From Palleronia caenipelagi (GTDB lineage Bacteria; Pseudomonadota; Alphaproteobacteria; Rhodobacterales; Rhodobacteraceae): 64,000 nt of DNA. The notes below the pieces were generated by a model. It made no database searches and had not been told where the DNA came from. It saw only the letters and a list, made by a program, of their open reading frames with translations. Position numbers and translations under genes: made by a program. Each line of letters opens with the position of its first letter. Position 1 is the first letter of the stretch. Positions 36,156 through 44,891 of this stretch are shown in pieces. The stretch is taken from positions 1 to 64,000 of the forward strand of contig NZ_VFSV01000013.1 of assembly GCF_007004065.1 (NCBI RefSeq), in the 5' to 3' direction.

Positions 36156-37832
36156 ATGGCTCAGAATACATCCATGGAGGAGTTCGAAGCGCTCCTGAAC
36201 GAAAGCTTCGATATTGATACGCCTGAAGAAGGCTCTGTCGTCAAAGGCAAGGTCCTCGCCATCGAGGCAGGTCAGGCCATCATCGACGTCGGCTACAAAA
36301 TGGAAGGCCGCGTTGATCTGAAAGAATTCGCCCAACCCGGCGAAGCCCCCGATATCAGCGTTGGCGACGAGGTCGAGGTGTACCTGCGTCAGGTTGAGAA
36401 CGCCCGTGGCGAAGCCGTGATCAGCCGTGAAATGGCCCGTCGCGAAGCCGCCTGGGATCACCTCGAAAAGGCCTATGCCGACGAGAACCGCGTCGAAGGC
36501 GCGATCTTCGGCCGCGTCAAGGGTGGCTTTACCGTCGATCTCGGCGGCGCCGTGGCCTTCCTGCCCGGCTCCCAGGTCGATGTGCGCCCCGTGCGCGATG
36601 CCGGCCCGCTGATGGGGCTGAAGCAGCCCTTCCAGATCCTGAAAATGGACCGTCGCCGTGGCAACATCGTTGTGTCCCGCCGCGCCATTCTCGAAGAGTC
36701 CCGCGCCGAGCAGCGTGCCGAGGTGATCTCGAACCTGACCGAAGGCGCGACCGTCGACGGTGTGGTGAAGAACATCACCGAATACGGTGCCTTCGTGGAT
36801 CTGGGCGGTGTTGACGGGCTGCTGCACGTCACCGACATGGCGTGGCGCCGTGTGAACCACCCCTCCGAGATCGTGACCATCGGCGAGACCATCAAGGTCC
36901 AGGTGATCAAGATCAACAAAGAGACCCACCGTATCTCTCTCGGCATGAAGCAGCTGCAGGACGATCCGTGGGATACGGTCGAAGCCAAGTTCCCGCTGGG
37001 TTCGGTGCATCAGGGCCGCGTCACGAACATCACCGATTACGGTGCGTTTGTTGAGCTCGAAGCCGGTGTCGAAGGTCTGGTGCACGTCTCCGAGATGAGC
37101 TGGACCAAGAAGAACGTCCACCCGGGCAAGATCGTATCCACCTCTCAGGAGGTCGAGGTGATGGTGCTGGAGATCGACGGCCAGAAGCGCCGCGTCTCGC
37201 TTGGTCTCAAGCAGACCCAGCGCAACCCGTGGGAAGTGTTCGCCGAAACCCATCCCGAGGGCACGAAGGTCGAGGGAGAGGTCAAGAACATCACCGAATT
37301 CGGTCTGTTCGTGGGCCTCGAGAACGACATCGACGGCATGGTACACCTGTCCGACATTTCCTGGGACGAGCGTGGCGAAGACGCCATCCAGCGCTTCCAC
37401 AAGGGCGATGTGGTTCAGGCCGTGGTCACCGAGGTCGATGTGGACAAGGAGCGTATCTCGCTCTCCATGAAGGCCATGGACGACACCTTCACCGAGGCCG
37501 TTGGTGGCGTGTCGCGCGGTTCCGTGATCACCGTTGCAGTGACGGCGATCGAGGATGGCGGCATCGAGGTCGAGTACGAAGGCATGAAGTCCTTCATCCG
37601 TCGCTCCGATCTCAGCCGTGACCGGTCCGAGCAGCGCCCCGAGCGCTTCCAGGTGGGCGACAAGGTCGACGTGCGCGTGACCAATGTGGACCAGAAGTCC
37701 CGCCGTCTCGGTCTGTCGATCAAGGCTCGCGAGATCGCTGAAGAGAAGGAAGCCGTGGAGCAGTACGGTTCCTCCGATTCGGGTGCATCGCTGGGCGATA
37801 TCCTCGGCGCGGCTCTGAAGGGCGACAACTGA
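36156..37832 (+). CDS. rpsA: 30S ribosomal protein S1
   Basis: A 558-residue ribosomal protein S1 with six S1 (OB-fold) repeats. They begin near residues 25 (GSVVKGKVLAIEAG), 110 (GAIFGRVKGGFTVDL), 195 (GATVDGVVKNITEYGAFVDL), 280 (GSVHQGRVTNITDYGAFVEL), 367 (GTKVEGEVKNITEFGLFVGL) and 454 (GSVITVAVTAIEDGG). S1 binds mRNA leaders on the 30S subunit and is essential for initiating many messages. Start ATG 36156 follows CAAGAG. In many alphaproteobacteria cmk lies upstream; here it does not. ihfB follows after a terminator. Confidence 0.97.
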   Translation: MAQNTSMEEFEALLNESFDIDTPEEGSVVKGKVLAIEAGQAIIDVGYKMEGRVDLKEFAQPGEAPDISVGDEVEVYLRQVENARGEAVISREMARREAAWDHLEKAYADENRVEGAIFGRVKGGFTVDLGGAVAFLPGSQVDVRPVRDAGPLMGLKQPFQILKMDRRRGNIVVSRRAILEESRAEQRAEVISNLTEGATVDGVVKNITEYGAFVDLGGVDGLLHVTDMAWRRVNHPSEIVTIGETIKVQVIKINKETHRISLGMKQLQDDPWDTVEAKFPLGSVHQGRVTNITDYGAFVELEAGVEGLVHVSEMSWTKKNVHPGKIVSTSQEVEVMVLEIDGQKRRVSLGLKQTQRNPWEVFAETHPEGTKVEGEVKNITEFGLFVGLENDIDGMVHLSDISWDERGEDAIQRFHKGDVVQAVVTEVDVDKERISLSMKAMDDTFTEAVGGVSRGSVITVAVTAIEDGGIEVEYEGMKSFIRRSDLSRDRSEQRPERFQVGDKVDVRVTNVDQKSRRLGLSIKAREIAEEKEAVEQYGSSDSGASLGDILGAALKGDN

Positions 37833-37836
37833 TTTA

Positions 37837-37854
37837 GATCTGATCGATCAGATC
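37837..37854. repeat. 18-bp perfect palindrome after rpsA
   Basis: GATCTGATCGATCAGATC is its own reverse complement and lies just after the rpsA stop and before the terminator at 37867. It may simply stabilise the 3' end of the transcript. Confidence 0.6.
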
Positions 37855-37866
37855 AGCGAAATCTCG

Positions 37867-37898
37867 CCCCCTCGTGGTTCCCGCGGGGGGGGTTTTTG
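37867..37898 (+). terminator. rho-independent terminator after rpsA
   Basis: CCCCC and GGGGG pair around a loop of 15-17 bases, followed by GGTTTTTGTTT on the plus strand, between rpsA and ihfB. Confidence 0.75.
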
Positions 37899-38006
37899 TT
37901 TCTCGGCTGGAAAATGCCCTTATTTCCTGTAGGATTGGCGCGACGCGCACGTTTGTTTTCAGTTCTTTGCCGCAGTTGTTCGGCTGTGACCATGGGGGTC
38001 TTTCCA

Positions 38007-38294
38007 ATGATTCGTTCCGAGTTGATCCAGAAGCTGTCTGAGGACAACCCGCACCTGACCCAGCGGGATGTCGAGCGGATCGTTGCGACGATACTCGACG
38101 AAATCACCGATGCGATGGCGTCCGGCAATCGTGTGGAACTGCGCGGCTTCGGGGCGTTCTCGGTGAAAAAGAGAGATGCACGAATTGGTCGGAACCCTCG
38201 CACTGGGGAATCCGTTGAGGTAGAGGAAAAGCATGTGCCGTTTTTCAAGACGGGCAAACTGCTTAGAGACAGGCTGAACGGAGACGAGGGCTGA
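38007..38294 (+). CDS. ihfB: integration host factor subunit beta
   Basis: A 95-residue DNA-bending protein of the HU/IHF family. The N-terminus [16 protein letters not shown] and the beta-arm signature [21 protein letters not shown] identify IHF beta rather than HU. It forms a heterodimer with IHF alpha and bends DNA at promoters, origins and recombination sites. Start ATG 38007 matches the family. The next gene, lapA, starts at its stop (overlap of one base), so it is in an operon with lapA-trpF-trpB. Confidence 0.93.
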   Translation: MIRSELIQKLSEDNPHLTQRDVERIVATILDEITDAMASGNRVELRGFGAFSVKKRDARIGRNPRTGESVEVEEKHVPFFKTGKLLRDRLNGDEG

Positions 38295-38668
38295 TGCGGC
38301 TGATCAAATATGCAATTCTGGCGCTGATCGCGGTGGTGCTGGCGACAGTGGCTCTGGCCAACGCGCAGATGGTGACGCTGCGCCTGATCCCCGAGGCGCT
38401 CTCTGGATATCTGGGCTTTGCGCCCACGGTGACCCTGCCCATGTTTTTGGTCATCCTCATCTCGGTCGCTGTCGGTCTGCTGATCGGCTACCTGTTCGAG
38501 TACATCCGCGAGCACAAGCACCGTTCCACGGCACGGGCTGAGCGTCGCGAACGGCAGAAGCTGGAGACGGAAATACGCAGTGGCAAGGCGGGAAAGCCCG
38601 CCAACAAGGGTGACGAAATCCTTGCGTTGCTTGAAGATGGATCAGTTCCGGCCCGGAAGGCGTCTTGA
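38294..38668 (+). CDS. LapA-domain (DUF1049) membrane protein
   Basis: A 124-residue inner-membrane protein of the LapA/DUF1049 family, with two transmembrane segments (about 5-24 and 48-68) separated by a short loop, and a basic cytoplasmic tail rich in Arg, Lys and Glu. E. coli LapA works with LapB (YciM) to control lipopolysaccharide synthesis through LpxC; whether that holds in alphaproteobacteria is unclear, and no lapB is adjacent. It is tightly packed between ihfB and trpF. Confidence 0.82.
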   Translation: MRLIKYAILALIAVVLATVALANAQMVTLRLIPEALSGYLGFAPTVTLPMFLVILISVAVGLLIGYLFEYIREHKHRSTARAERRERQKLETEIRSGKAGKPANKGDEILALLEDGSVPARKAS

Positions 38669-39309
38669 GTCAAACCCGTATCAAGATTTGCGGGCTGACC
38701 GACCCTAAGGGTGTCGCAGCGGCGGCTAACGCTGGTGCGGCTTACCTGGGGTTTGTGTTTTTCCCCAGGAGTCCGCGGAATGTTTCCGTTGCGCGGGCAC
38801 AAGAGTTGGCCTGCGATGTGCCTCCGGGCCTGATGAAAGTCGGGCTGGTTGTTGATGCCGATGACGCGCTGCTGGATGAACTCTCCGCCCGTGTTCCGCT
38901 CGATATGGTTCAGCTCCACGGACATGAAACCCCCGAGAGGGTCGCGGAAGTCCGCACCCGTCTGGGCTTGCCGGTAATGAAAGCCGTGGGCGTGGCGGAT
39001 GCGGACGATCTGCCCGCTCTCGACGCCTACGCTCAGGTGGCCGACCAGATTCTCGTTGATGCGAAACCACCACGTGATGCGACCCTGCCCGGTGGCAATG
39101 GTCTGTCATTCGACTGGCGGCTGATCGCCAACCGGCGCTGGGCGGTGCCGTGGATGCTGGCGGGCGGGCTGACCCCTGAAAATGTGGCTGAGGCGGTTCG
39201 GATGACCGGCGCGGCTCAGGTGGATGTGTCTTCCGGCGTCGAATCGGCTCCCGGCGTCAAGGACGCGGACCTCATCCGCAACTTCTGCACAGCGGCAAAA
39301 GCGGCCTGA
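38665..39309 (+). CDS. trpF: phosphoribosylanthranilate isomerase
   Basis: A 214-residue TIM-barrel enzyme that performs the Amadori rearrangement of N-(5-phosphoribosyl)anthranilate in tryptophan synthesis. Signature segments: [20 protein letters not shown] with the catalytic Cys, MVQLHGHE and [13 protein letters not shown], with [15 protein letters not shown] at the phosphate site. The start is a TTG (38665) whose last bases overlap the lapA stop (TTGA); GGAAGG lies upstream and no ATG is available. trpB follows after 90 bp. Confidence 0.94.
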   Translation: MSQTRIKICGLTDPKGVAAAANAGAAYLGFVFFPRSPRNVSVARAQELACDVPPGLMKVGLVVDADDALLDELSARVPLDMVQLHGHETPERVAEVRTRLGLPVMKAVGVADADDLPALDAYAQVADQILVDAKPPRDATLPGGNGLSFDWRLIANRRWAVPWMLAGGLTPENVAEAVRMTGAAQVDVSSGVESAPGVKDADLIRNFCTAAKAA

Positions 39310-39399
39310 TCCGCGCGATTTCGGCGCATTTCTCTCACCTCCGCTTGTGCCTCTGCCACGCGCGCTTTAACGCTGAGCGGCGCGTGACAGGAGGAGCCC

Positions 39400-40632
39400 A
39401 TGCCCGACGATCTGATCAATTCCTTCATGACCGGCCCCGACGAGAATGGCCGGTTTGGCGATTTCGGTGGCCGCTTTGTAAGCGAGACCCTGATGCCACT
39501 CATCCTTCAGTTGGAGGAGGAGTATGAAAAGGCGAAGACCGATCAGAGCTTCTGGGACGAGATGCATTATCTCTGGACCCATTACGTGGGTCGCCCCTCG
39601 CCGCTCTATTTCGCTGAACGCCTGACCGAGCGTCTGGGCGGGGCCAAGATCTATCTCAAGCGCGACGAGCTGAACCACACCGGCGCCCATAAGATCAACA
39701 ATGTTCTTGGCCAGATCATCCTCGCGCGACGCATGGGCAAGAGCCGGATCATTGCCGAGACCGGCGCCGGGCAGCATGGCGTGGCGACCGCGACGGTCTG
39801 CGCGAAGTTTGGCCTGAAATGCGTGGTCTATATGGGCGCCCACGACGTGGAGCGGCAGCAGCCCAACGTTTTCCGCATGCGCCTTTTGGGGGCCGAGGTG
39901 GTGCCGGTGACCTCTGGGCGTGGTACGCTGAAGGACGCCATGAATGACGCGCTGCGCGACTGGGTGACCAACGTCCATGACACGTTCTACTGCATCGGTA
40001 CGGTGGCGGGCCCGCACCCGTATCCGGCCATGGTGCGGGATTTCCAGTCGATCATCGGCAAGGAAGCCAAAGAACAGATGATGGCCGCCGAGGGGCGTTT
40101 GCCCGACACCATCATTGCGGCGATTGGCGGCGGGTCGAACGCCATGGGCCTGTTCTACCCCTTCCTCGACGACAAGGATGTGCGCATCATCGGTGTCGAG
40201 GCCGGCGGCAAGGGCGTGAATGAGAAGATGGAACATTGCGCCTCGCTGACAGGCGGTCGCCCCGGCGTGCTCCATGGCAACCGGACTTACCTCTTGCAGG
40301 ATGATGACGGGCAGATTCTCGAAGGCTTCTCCATCTCGGCTGGTCTCGATTATCCGGGCATCGGGCCGGAGCATTCCTGGCTGCATGACATTGGCCGGGC
40401 GGAATATGTGGCGATCACCGACCGCGAGGCGCTCGATGCGTTCCAGCTTTGCTGCGAGACCGAGGGCATCATTCCGGCGCTGGAGCCCAGCCACGCGCTG
40501 GCCCATGTGGTGAAGATCGCGCCGGAACTGCCAGCCGACCATATCATCTGCATGAATATGTGCGGCCGTGGGGATAAAGACATCTTTACCGTGGCCAAAG
40601 CGCTCGGCACCGATATGAGCGCGACAGACTGA
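39400..40632 (+). CDS. trpB: tryptophan synthase beta chain
   Basis: A 410-residue PLP enzyme that joins indole and serine to tryptophan. The N-terminal [17 protein letters not shown], the PLP lysine in [14 protein letters not shown], the phosphate-binding GGGSNAMG and GVEAGGKG are all present. ATG 39400 has CAGGAGGA upstream. trpA is not within the window on this strand. A hairpin between it and the converging DUF445 gene may end both. Confidence 0.97.
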   Translation: MPDDLINSFMTGPDENGRFGDFGGRFVSETLMPLILQLEEEYEKAKTDQSFWDEMHYLWTHYVGRPSPLYFAERLTERLGGAKIYLKRDELNHTGAHKINNVLGQIILARRMGKSRIIAETGAGQHGVATATVCAKFGLKCVVYMGAHDVERQQPNVFRMRLLGAEVVPVTSGRGTLKDAMNDALRDWVTNVHDTFYCIGTVAGPHPYPAMVRDFQSIIGKEAKEQMMAAEGRLPDTIIAAIGGGSNAMGLFYPFLDDKDVRIIGVEAGGKGVNEKMEHCASLTGGRPGVLHGNRTYLLQDDDGQILEGFSISAGLDYPGIGPEHSWLHDIGRAEYVAITDREALDAFQLCCETEGIIPALEPSHALAHVVKIAPELPADHIICMNMCGRGDKDIFTVAKALGTDMSATD

Positions 40633-40654
40633 GCCTCCAGCCCTGAACCAAAAC

Positions 40655-40675
40655 CGCCGCCTGGTCAGGGCGGCG
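40655..40675. terminator. bidirectional hairpin between trpB and DUF445
   Basis: CGCCGCC and GGCGGCG pair around a 7-base loop; the minus strand continues with GGTTTTGG. It lies between converging genes. Confidence 0.6.
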
Positions 40676-40677
40676 TG

Positions 40678-41931
40678 TCACCCGAGGATCAGCTCCACCG
40701 CGTAAAGCCCGCCGCCAATCATGGCACCCAGCAGGGCGCCGTTGATGCGGATGAATTGCAGGTCGGGGCCGATCTGTTCCTCGAACCGTTCGTTGAGCTC
40801 TTCTGGCTCCCACCCGGCGATAACATCCGTGACATAGGACGCGATCTGCGTCCGTGAGCCCGCCACGACCTTGGCAGCCAGAGCGGCAAAGCGGGTGTCG
40901 AAAGCCTGCCGCGCGGCCTCGGTTCCGAGGGCGTGGTCGGTCACGTCGCGCAAGGTCTGTGCGAGATTTGCACGCACGGCTTCCGGCTGCGTGTCGAGCT
41001 TGCGGGTCATGCGGGCCTGAACTTCATGCAGGATCGCGGCAAAGGTCTGGTCGAACGTATCCGACTCTACCAGATGATGGCGCGCCTCGCGAACCGCCCC
41101 GGCGATGGCGCCATCTCGTTCGAGCCGGTCGATGATCAGATCGAGCGCCCGATCGAAATCCTGCCGCAAGGGCGCTTCGGGCCGCTGCAAGTCATCAAGC
41201 AGGGCCAAAACCGCGTTGAAGACCAGCGTGGCTACGCGGCGGTCCACGGTCGAAGCGATCCACCAGCGGCTGTTTTCCTGCACCAGCGCCACGGCCAGCT
41301 CCCGGTTTCCGTCGATGGTGTCACGGACCACGCGCAGGATCTCGTCAGTCGCCTGTCCCCGTAGGCCAGCTTTCAGGAGATCCGTGATCCGCTCAGCGAT
41401 GGCGGCGTCTGGTACGGCGCTCTCGGCTTCATGGCGGAGCCAACGGCGCACGCGGACCAGCGCGCGCGGCGGGACGCCGTCGCGCATCACAGCCGACAGC
41501 GCGCTGACGGCTTCGTCAGCCAGTTGCTCGGCGTTACCGGGGGCGTCGATCCACTCTTTCAGCACTCGAGAAGGACCCAAGGCGCGGAGCCGACCTTCGA
41601 GTTGGACGGGATCCAGAAAGTGCGTGTCAAAGAACCGGCCAGCATTCTCTGCCGCGCGCTGCTGGTTGCGGGGCAGGAGCGCCGTGTGGGGGATCGGCAG
41701 GCCAAGCGGGTGGCGGAAGAGCGCCGTCACGGCGAACCAGTCCGCTAGCCCCCCCACCATCCCGGCCTCGGCCATGGACCGCAGAAGCAAAAGCAAATGC
41801 CCAGGCTCGGGCGCCACGTAAGTCAGCAGGAACAGAGCGGTGAGCGCGACGAGAACACCCGTCGCCCAGCGGCGGTTGCGTGCGAGGATCTCGCCCGCCG
41901 GAGGGGTGCCATCCGCGCCGGTCAGTGCCAT
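40678..41931 (-). CDS. DUF445 family membrane protein
   Basis: A 417-residue protein of the DUF445 (COG2733) family. One hydrophobic segment near the N-terminus (GVLVALTALFLLTYVA, about 27-42) is followed by the conserved VGGLADWFAVTALFRHPLGLPIPHTALLP block (about 62-90), then a long, mostly helical and charged region, and a C-terminal hydrophobic end (GALLGAMIGGGLYAVELIL). The family occurs widely but has no established function. It lies four bases after the alpha/beta hydrolase gene on the same strand. Confidence 0.85.
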   Translation of the reverse strand: MALTGADGTPPAGEILARNRRWATGVLVALTALFLLTYVAPEPGHLLLLLRSMAEAGMVGGLADWFAVTALFRHPLGLPIPHTALLPRNQQRAAENAGRFFDTHFLDPVQLEGRLRALGPSRVLKEWIDAPGNAEQLADEAVSALSAVMRDGVPPRALVRVRRWLRHEAESAVPDAAIAERITDLLKAGLRGQATDEILRVVRDTIDGNRELAVALVQENSRWWIASTVDRRVATLVFNAVLALLDDLQRPEAPLRQDFDRALDLIIDRLERDGAIAGAVREARHHLVESDTFDQTFAAILHEVQARMTRKLDTQPEAVRANLAQTLRDVTDHALGTEAARQAFDTRFAALAAKVVAGSRTQIASYVTDVIAGWEPEELNERFEEQIGPDLQFIRINGALLGAMIGGGLYAVELILG

Positions 41932-41934
41932 CGG

Positions 41935-42753
41935 TCAGGCTGCCAGAGGCGCGCGGTCCCGCATGAAATCCTGCATCAGATCCGCCGTGCCTTGCGGGTC
42001 CGTCAGGATGAAGAGGTGTCCGCAATTCATCATCTTGAGTTCGGCATCGGGCAGGCGGGAAGCCATGATTTTACCGTTGACTGGTGGTACGATGGGATCG
42101 TCCTCACCCATCAGGATCAGCGTTGGCACCTTGATCTGCGGCAGGAACAGCCAGCTCGTCCAGCCCGCACCGGCCATAAGCTGGTACAGGTAACCGCGCT
42201 GGGTGCTGGCCTTCATCGCCTCGGTATGCTCGTGCAGCAGCTCTTGGTTGAACCGCAGCTCCCCGCCGTAGATATCCGGCGCGATGTTCAGCATATGGGC
42301 GGGGTCGGTGTACCGCTTGGGGGTCGCCATTTTCGACAGCACCGAGATGTTGCCCGGGACCATGACGAAGCCGGCCGCCGTGGCGGCGAGGGTCAGTGTC
42401 CGAACGCGGCTCTGATGATCCCGGACGAACTGCTGAGCGGCAGCTCCGCCCCATGACACACCGGCCACGTCCACCTCGTCGATCCCAAGATAATCGAGCA
42501 TCCGCGCGATCAGACGGCTGAGCCACGTGAAGCGGTAGGGCAGCAGCGGGGCGGGAGAGCCACCCACGCCGGGCACGTCGAAAGTGATCACCCGCACGTC
42601 ATCGAAGCAATCGGCGAACCCTTTGACCGTGTCGAGACTGGCCCCGATGCCATTGAAGATCAGGAGATTGCGGCTCGCATCCTCTGGTCCGAACAGGCCG
42701 ACGCGCAGGTCCTGCGCGCCGATGGTGATCATGCGGATGTCTTCCTGTGCCAC
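41935..42753 (-). CDS. alpha/beta hydrolase, probable intracellular PHA depolymerase
   Basis: A 272-residue alpha/beta hydrolase. The nucleophile elbow is GVSWGGAAAQ (Ser about 100), the acid is in LILMGEDDPIVPP and the His in MMNCGHLFILTDP. The short N-terminal segment, the FNGIGASLDTV oxyanion region and the PYRFTWLSRLIARMLDYLG segment match hydrolases annotated as poly(3-hydroxyalkanoate) depolymerase (PhaZ type). It follows phaC by 15 bp on the same strand, so a role in polymer turnover is likely. Without a biochemical test it might also be a general esterase. Confidence 0.75.
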   Translation of the reverse strand: MAQEDIRMITIGAQDLRVGLFGPEDASRNLLIFNGIGASLDTVKGFADCFDDVRVITFDVPGVGGSPAPLLPYRFTWLSRLIARMLDYLGIDEVDVAGVSWGGAAAQQFVRDHQSRVRTLTLAATAAGFVMVPGNISVLSKMATPKRYTDPAHMLNIAPDIYGGELRFNQELLHEHTEAMKASTQRGYLYQLMAGAGWTSWLFLPQIKVPTLILMGEDDPIVPPVNGKIMASRLPDAELKMMNCGHLFILTDPQGTADLMQDFMRDRAPLAA

Positions 42754-42768
42754 GGTCTGGCTCCTCGT

Positions 42769-44400
42769 TCAGCCCTCGAAGACGTAAGCCCCCGGTGCAT
42801 CAGATATGGGCTTATACTTCGTCGAGCCCAAGGTCTTTCGTGCCTTGACCTTGCGTCCACCACGGGCATCCAGCCAGGCTTCCCAGTGCTCCCACCACGA
42901 CCCTTGATGCTGGGTCGCGCCTTCGAGAAAGCTCTCGGGGCTGTCATGCTTGCCGTCATTGGTCATGTAACGGGCTTTGGGATTGCCCGGAGGGTTGATC
43001 AGCGACTGAATGTGACCCGCCTGACTCAGCACGAAGGTCGAGTCACCGCCCAGCTCGTTGCGCGTCAGGTAGCAGCCATCCCACGGGGTGATGTGGTCGG
43101 TCTCGCCGCCGAGAATATAGGCGTCGCAGGTCACGTCGCTCAGGCGCAGGGGGTGGCCGCCGATGGTCGGACCTGTCTCTGAGGTAAAGCCACCATGTTC
43201 CAGCATGGTGATGAGGTCGCCATGGAGCCCGGCGGCCAGATTGGTGGCGTCAGCGTTCCAGTAAAGGATATCGAAGGCCGGGGGGTTATTGCCCAGCAGG
43301 TAGTTGTTCACCCAATACGCCCAGATCAGGTCGTTGGGACGCAACCAGGCAAAGGCGCGTTCCAGATCCTTTCCTTCGAGGACCCCCTTTGACTTCGAGA
43401 ACAGCTTGGCGACTTCGAGCACCTCGAAATTGGCGAACAAGCCCATGGAAGTGTTCTGCGCGCCGCGCACGTCAAGCACCGCGACCAGCAGGGTCAGTGA
43501 GTGCGCACGCTCGGTTCCCTTGGCTTTCCAGAGCGATGCCAAGAGCGCGGCGGTGATCCCGCCCGAGCAGGCACCGATGATATTCAGATCGTCGGATTTG
43601 CTCACCTGACAGGCCACTTCGGTGGCGCGGTCGAGCGCGTCGATATAGCTCTCCAGCGTCCAGTGGGATTGCTCTTCGCCGGGATTGCGCCAGCTGATGA
43701 TAAAGACCTGATGGCCCTTTTGGGTCAGCTCCTCGATGATCGAGCGGCCGGGGGCCAGATCCCAGACGTAGAACTTGTTGATCTGCGGCGGGACGATGAA
43801 GACCGGGCGCTCGTAGACCGTGTCGGTCTGGGGGGCGTATTGCAGCAGCTCCAGATGCTCTTCTTTGTAGATCACCTTGCCGTCGCTCAGGCTGAGGTTC
43901 TTGCCGACCTCGAATTTCGACTTGTCCACCATCGACGGCAGGCCGCCGTTCTTGGTCATGTCGTGCAGCAGGTTTTGCAAGCCCTGAACGAGGTTCTTTC
44001 CCCCGTGTTCCAGCGTCGTCTTGGTCGCGGTCGGGTTGGTCAGCACCGCGTTGGTCGGCGCCACCGCATCGGTAACGAGGCTGGCGACGAGGCGGGCGCG
44101 CAGCTTGTCACGCTCGGGCACGTCGAGCGAATCGACCCAGTCCATGATCGCGCCGGACCATGCGAGGTAGGACTGCATCAGCGCCCGGTAGGCCGGGTTG
44201 GTCTGCCAGATCGGGTCGCGGAACCGCTTGTCCCCCTTTTCCGGCACAATCTCGGCCTTGCCGACGAAGCTCCGCATCATCTCCTGCCAGGCATCGAAAC
44301 CGCGGGTCCAGGCATCCATGGGCTGGCTCAGGGCGGTGGTGTAGAACTTGGTCATCGACGTCGCCAGATCGGCGACGTTTTCCATACGATCAACAGGCAT
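42769..44400 (-). CDS. phaC: class I polyhydroxyalkanoate synthase
   Basis: A 543-residue PhaC. The N-terminal PhaC_N region covers about residues 60-240; the catalytic core has the lipase-like box GACSGG with nucleophile Cys (about 275), the Asp in GGETDHITPWDG and the His in LSQAGHIQSLINPPGN. It polymerises (R)-3-hydroxyacyl-CoA into storage granules. ATG 44400 is preceded by GGGAGG. Upstream on the strand lie a MaoC hydratase, an acyl-CoA ligase and a phasin, downstream a hydrolase, so the cluster could carry fatty acids to polymer. It is shorter than Cupriavidus PhaC (589 residues) at the N-terminus. Confidence 0.93.
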   Translation of the reverse strand: MPVDRMENVADLATSMTKFYTTALSQPMDAWTRGFDAWQEMMRSFVGKAEIVPEKGDKRFRDPIWQTNPAYRALMQSYLAWSGAIMDWVDSLDVPERDKLRARLVASLVTDAVAPTNAVLTNPTATKTTLEHGGKNLVQGLQNLLHDMTKNGGLPSMVDKSKFEVGKNLSLSDGKVIYKEEHLELLQYAPQTDTVYERPVFIVPPQINKFYVWDLAPGRSIIEELTQKGHQVFIISWRNPGEEQSHWTLESYIDALDRATEVACQVSKSDDLNIIGACSGGITAALLASLWKAKGTERAHSLTLLVAVLDVRGAQNTSMGLFANFEVLEVAKLFSKSKGVLEGKDLERAFAWLRPNDLIWAYWVNNYLLGNNPPAFDILYWNADATNLAAGLHGDLITMLEHGGFTSETGPTIGGHPLRLSDVTCDAYILGGETDHITPWDGCYLTRNELGGDSTFVLSQAGHIQSLINPPGNPKARYMTNDGKHDSPESFLEGATQHQGSWWEHWEAWLDARGGRKVKARKTLGSTKYKPISDAPGAYVFEG

Positions 44401-44411
44401 ATTGGCCTCCC

Positions 44412-44879
44412 TTAACCCAGAACCATGGCGAGCACTTCGGCAATGACAGCAGGGGTGTCTCCACCCTCCACCATTGCTGTGGCTTCCAGATGGACCAACT
44501 GGCGACCGGGGCCTTTATCCTCGACCCCGGCAATCTTGAATTGAAAGGTCAGGCTGCTCCCGACGGGCACTGGCGCGAGAAAGCGCACTTTGCCCAGCCC
44601 ATAGTTCAGCGCGCCCTGTGCGTCCGACGGGATACAACCCGCCGGAAAAGCCGCACCGGCCAGCATCGAAAGGGACAGGAACCCGTGGGCGATGGTGCCA
44701 CCGAAGGGGCTTTCTTTCTTGGCCCGTTCCACATCCACGTGGATCCACTGGTGATCTCCGGTGGTTTCCGCGAATGCGTTCACCCGCTCCTGATCGACCA
44801 ACACCGGGTCGGAGGCAGGAAACTCGTGACCGACGAAGTCTTTGAGAGTCTTTGTCGAATATCCTTCGGGGGCAGCCAT
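44412..44879 (-). CDS. MaoC-family (R)-enoyl-CoA hydratase (PhaJ/NodN-like)
   Basis: A 155-residue hot-dog-fold hydratase. The catalytic dyad is visible in TTGDHQWIHVDVERA (Asp, then His five residues on), followed by SPFGGTIAHGFLSLS, which fits the MaoC/NodN-type hydratases. Such enzymes turn trans-2-enoyl-CoA into (R)-3-hydroxyacyl-CoA. Its place just before phaC supports a PhaJ-like role feeding beta-oxidation intermediates to the polymerase; that is inference from context. It lies between the acyl-CoA ligase and phaC with gaps of about 12 bp on each side. Confidence 0.85.
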   Translation of the reverse strand: MAAPEGYSTKTLKDFVGHEFPASDPVLVDQERVNAFAETTGDHQWIHVDVERAKKESPFGGTIAHGFLSLSMLAGAAFPAGCIPSDAQGALNYGLGKVRFLAPVPVGSSLTFQFKIAGVEDKGPGRQLVHLEATAMVEGGDTPAVIAEVLAMVLG

Positions 44880-44891
44880 GAATTTATCCTT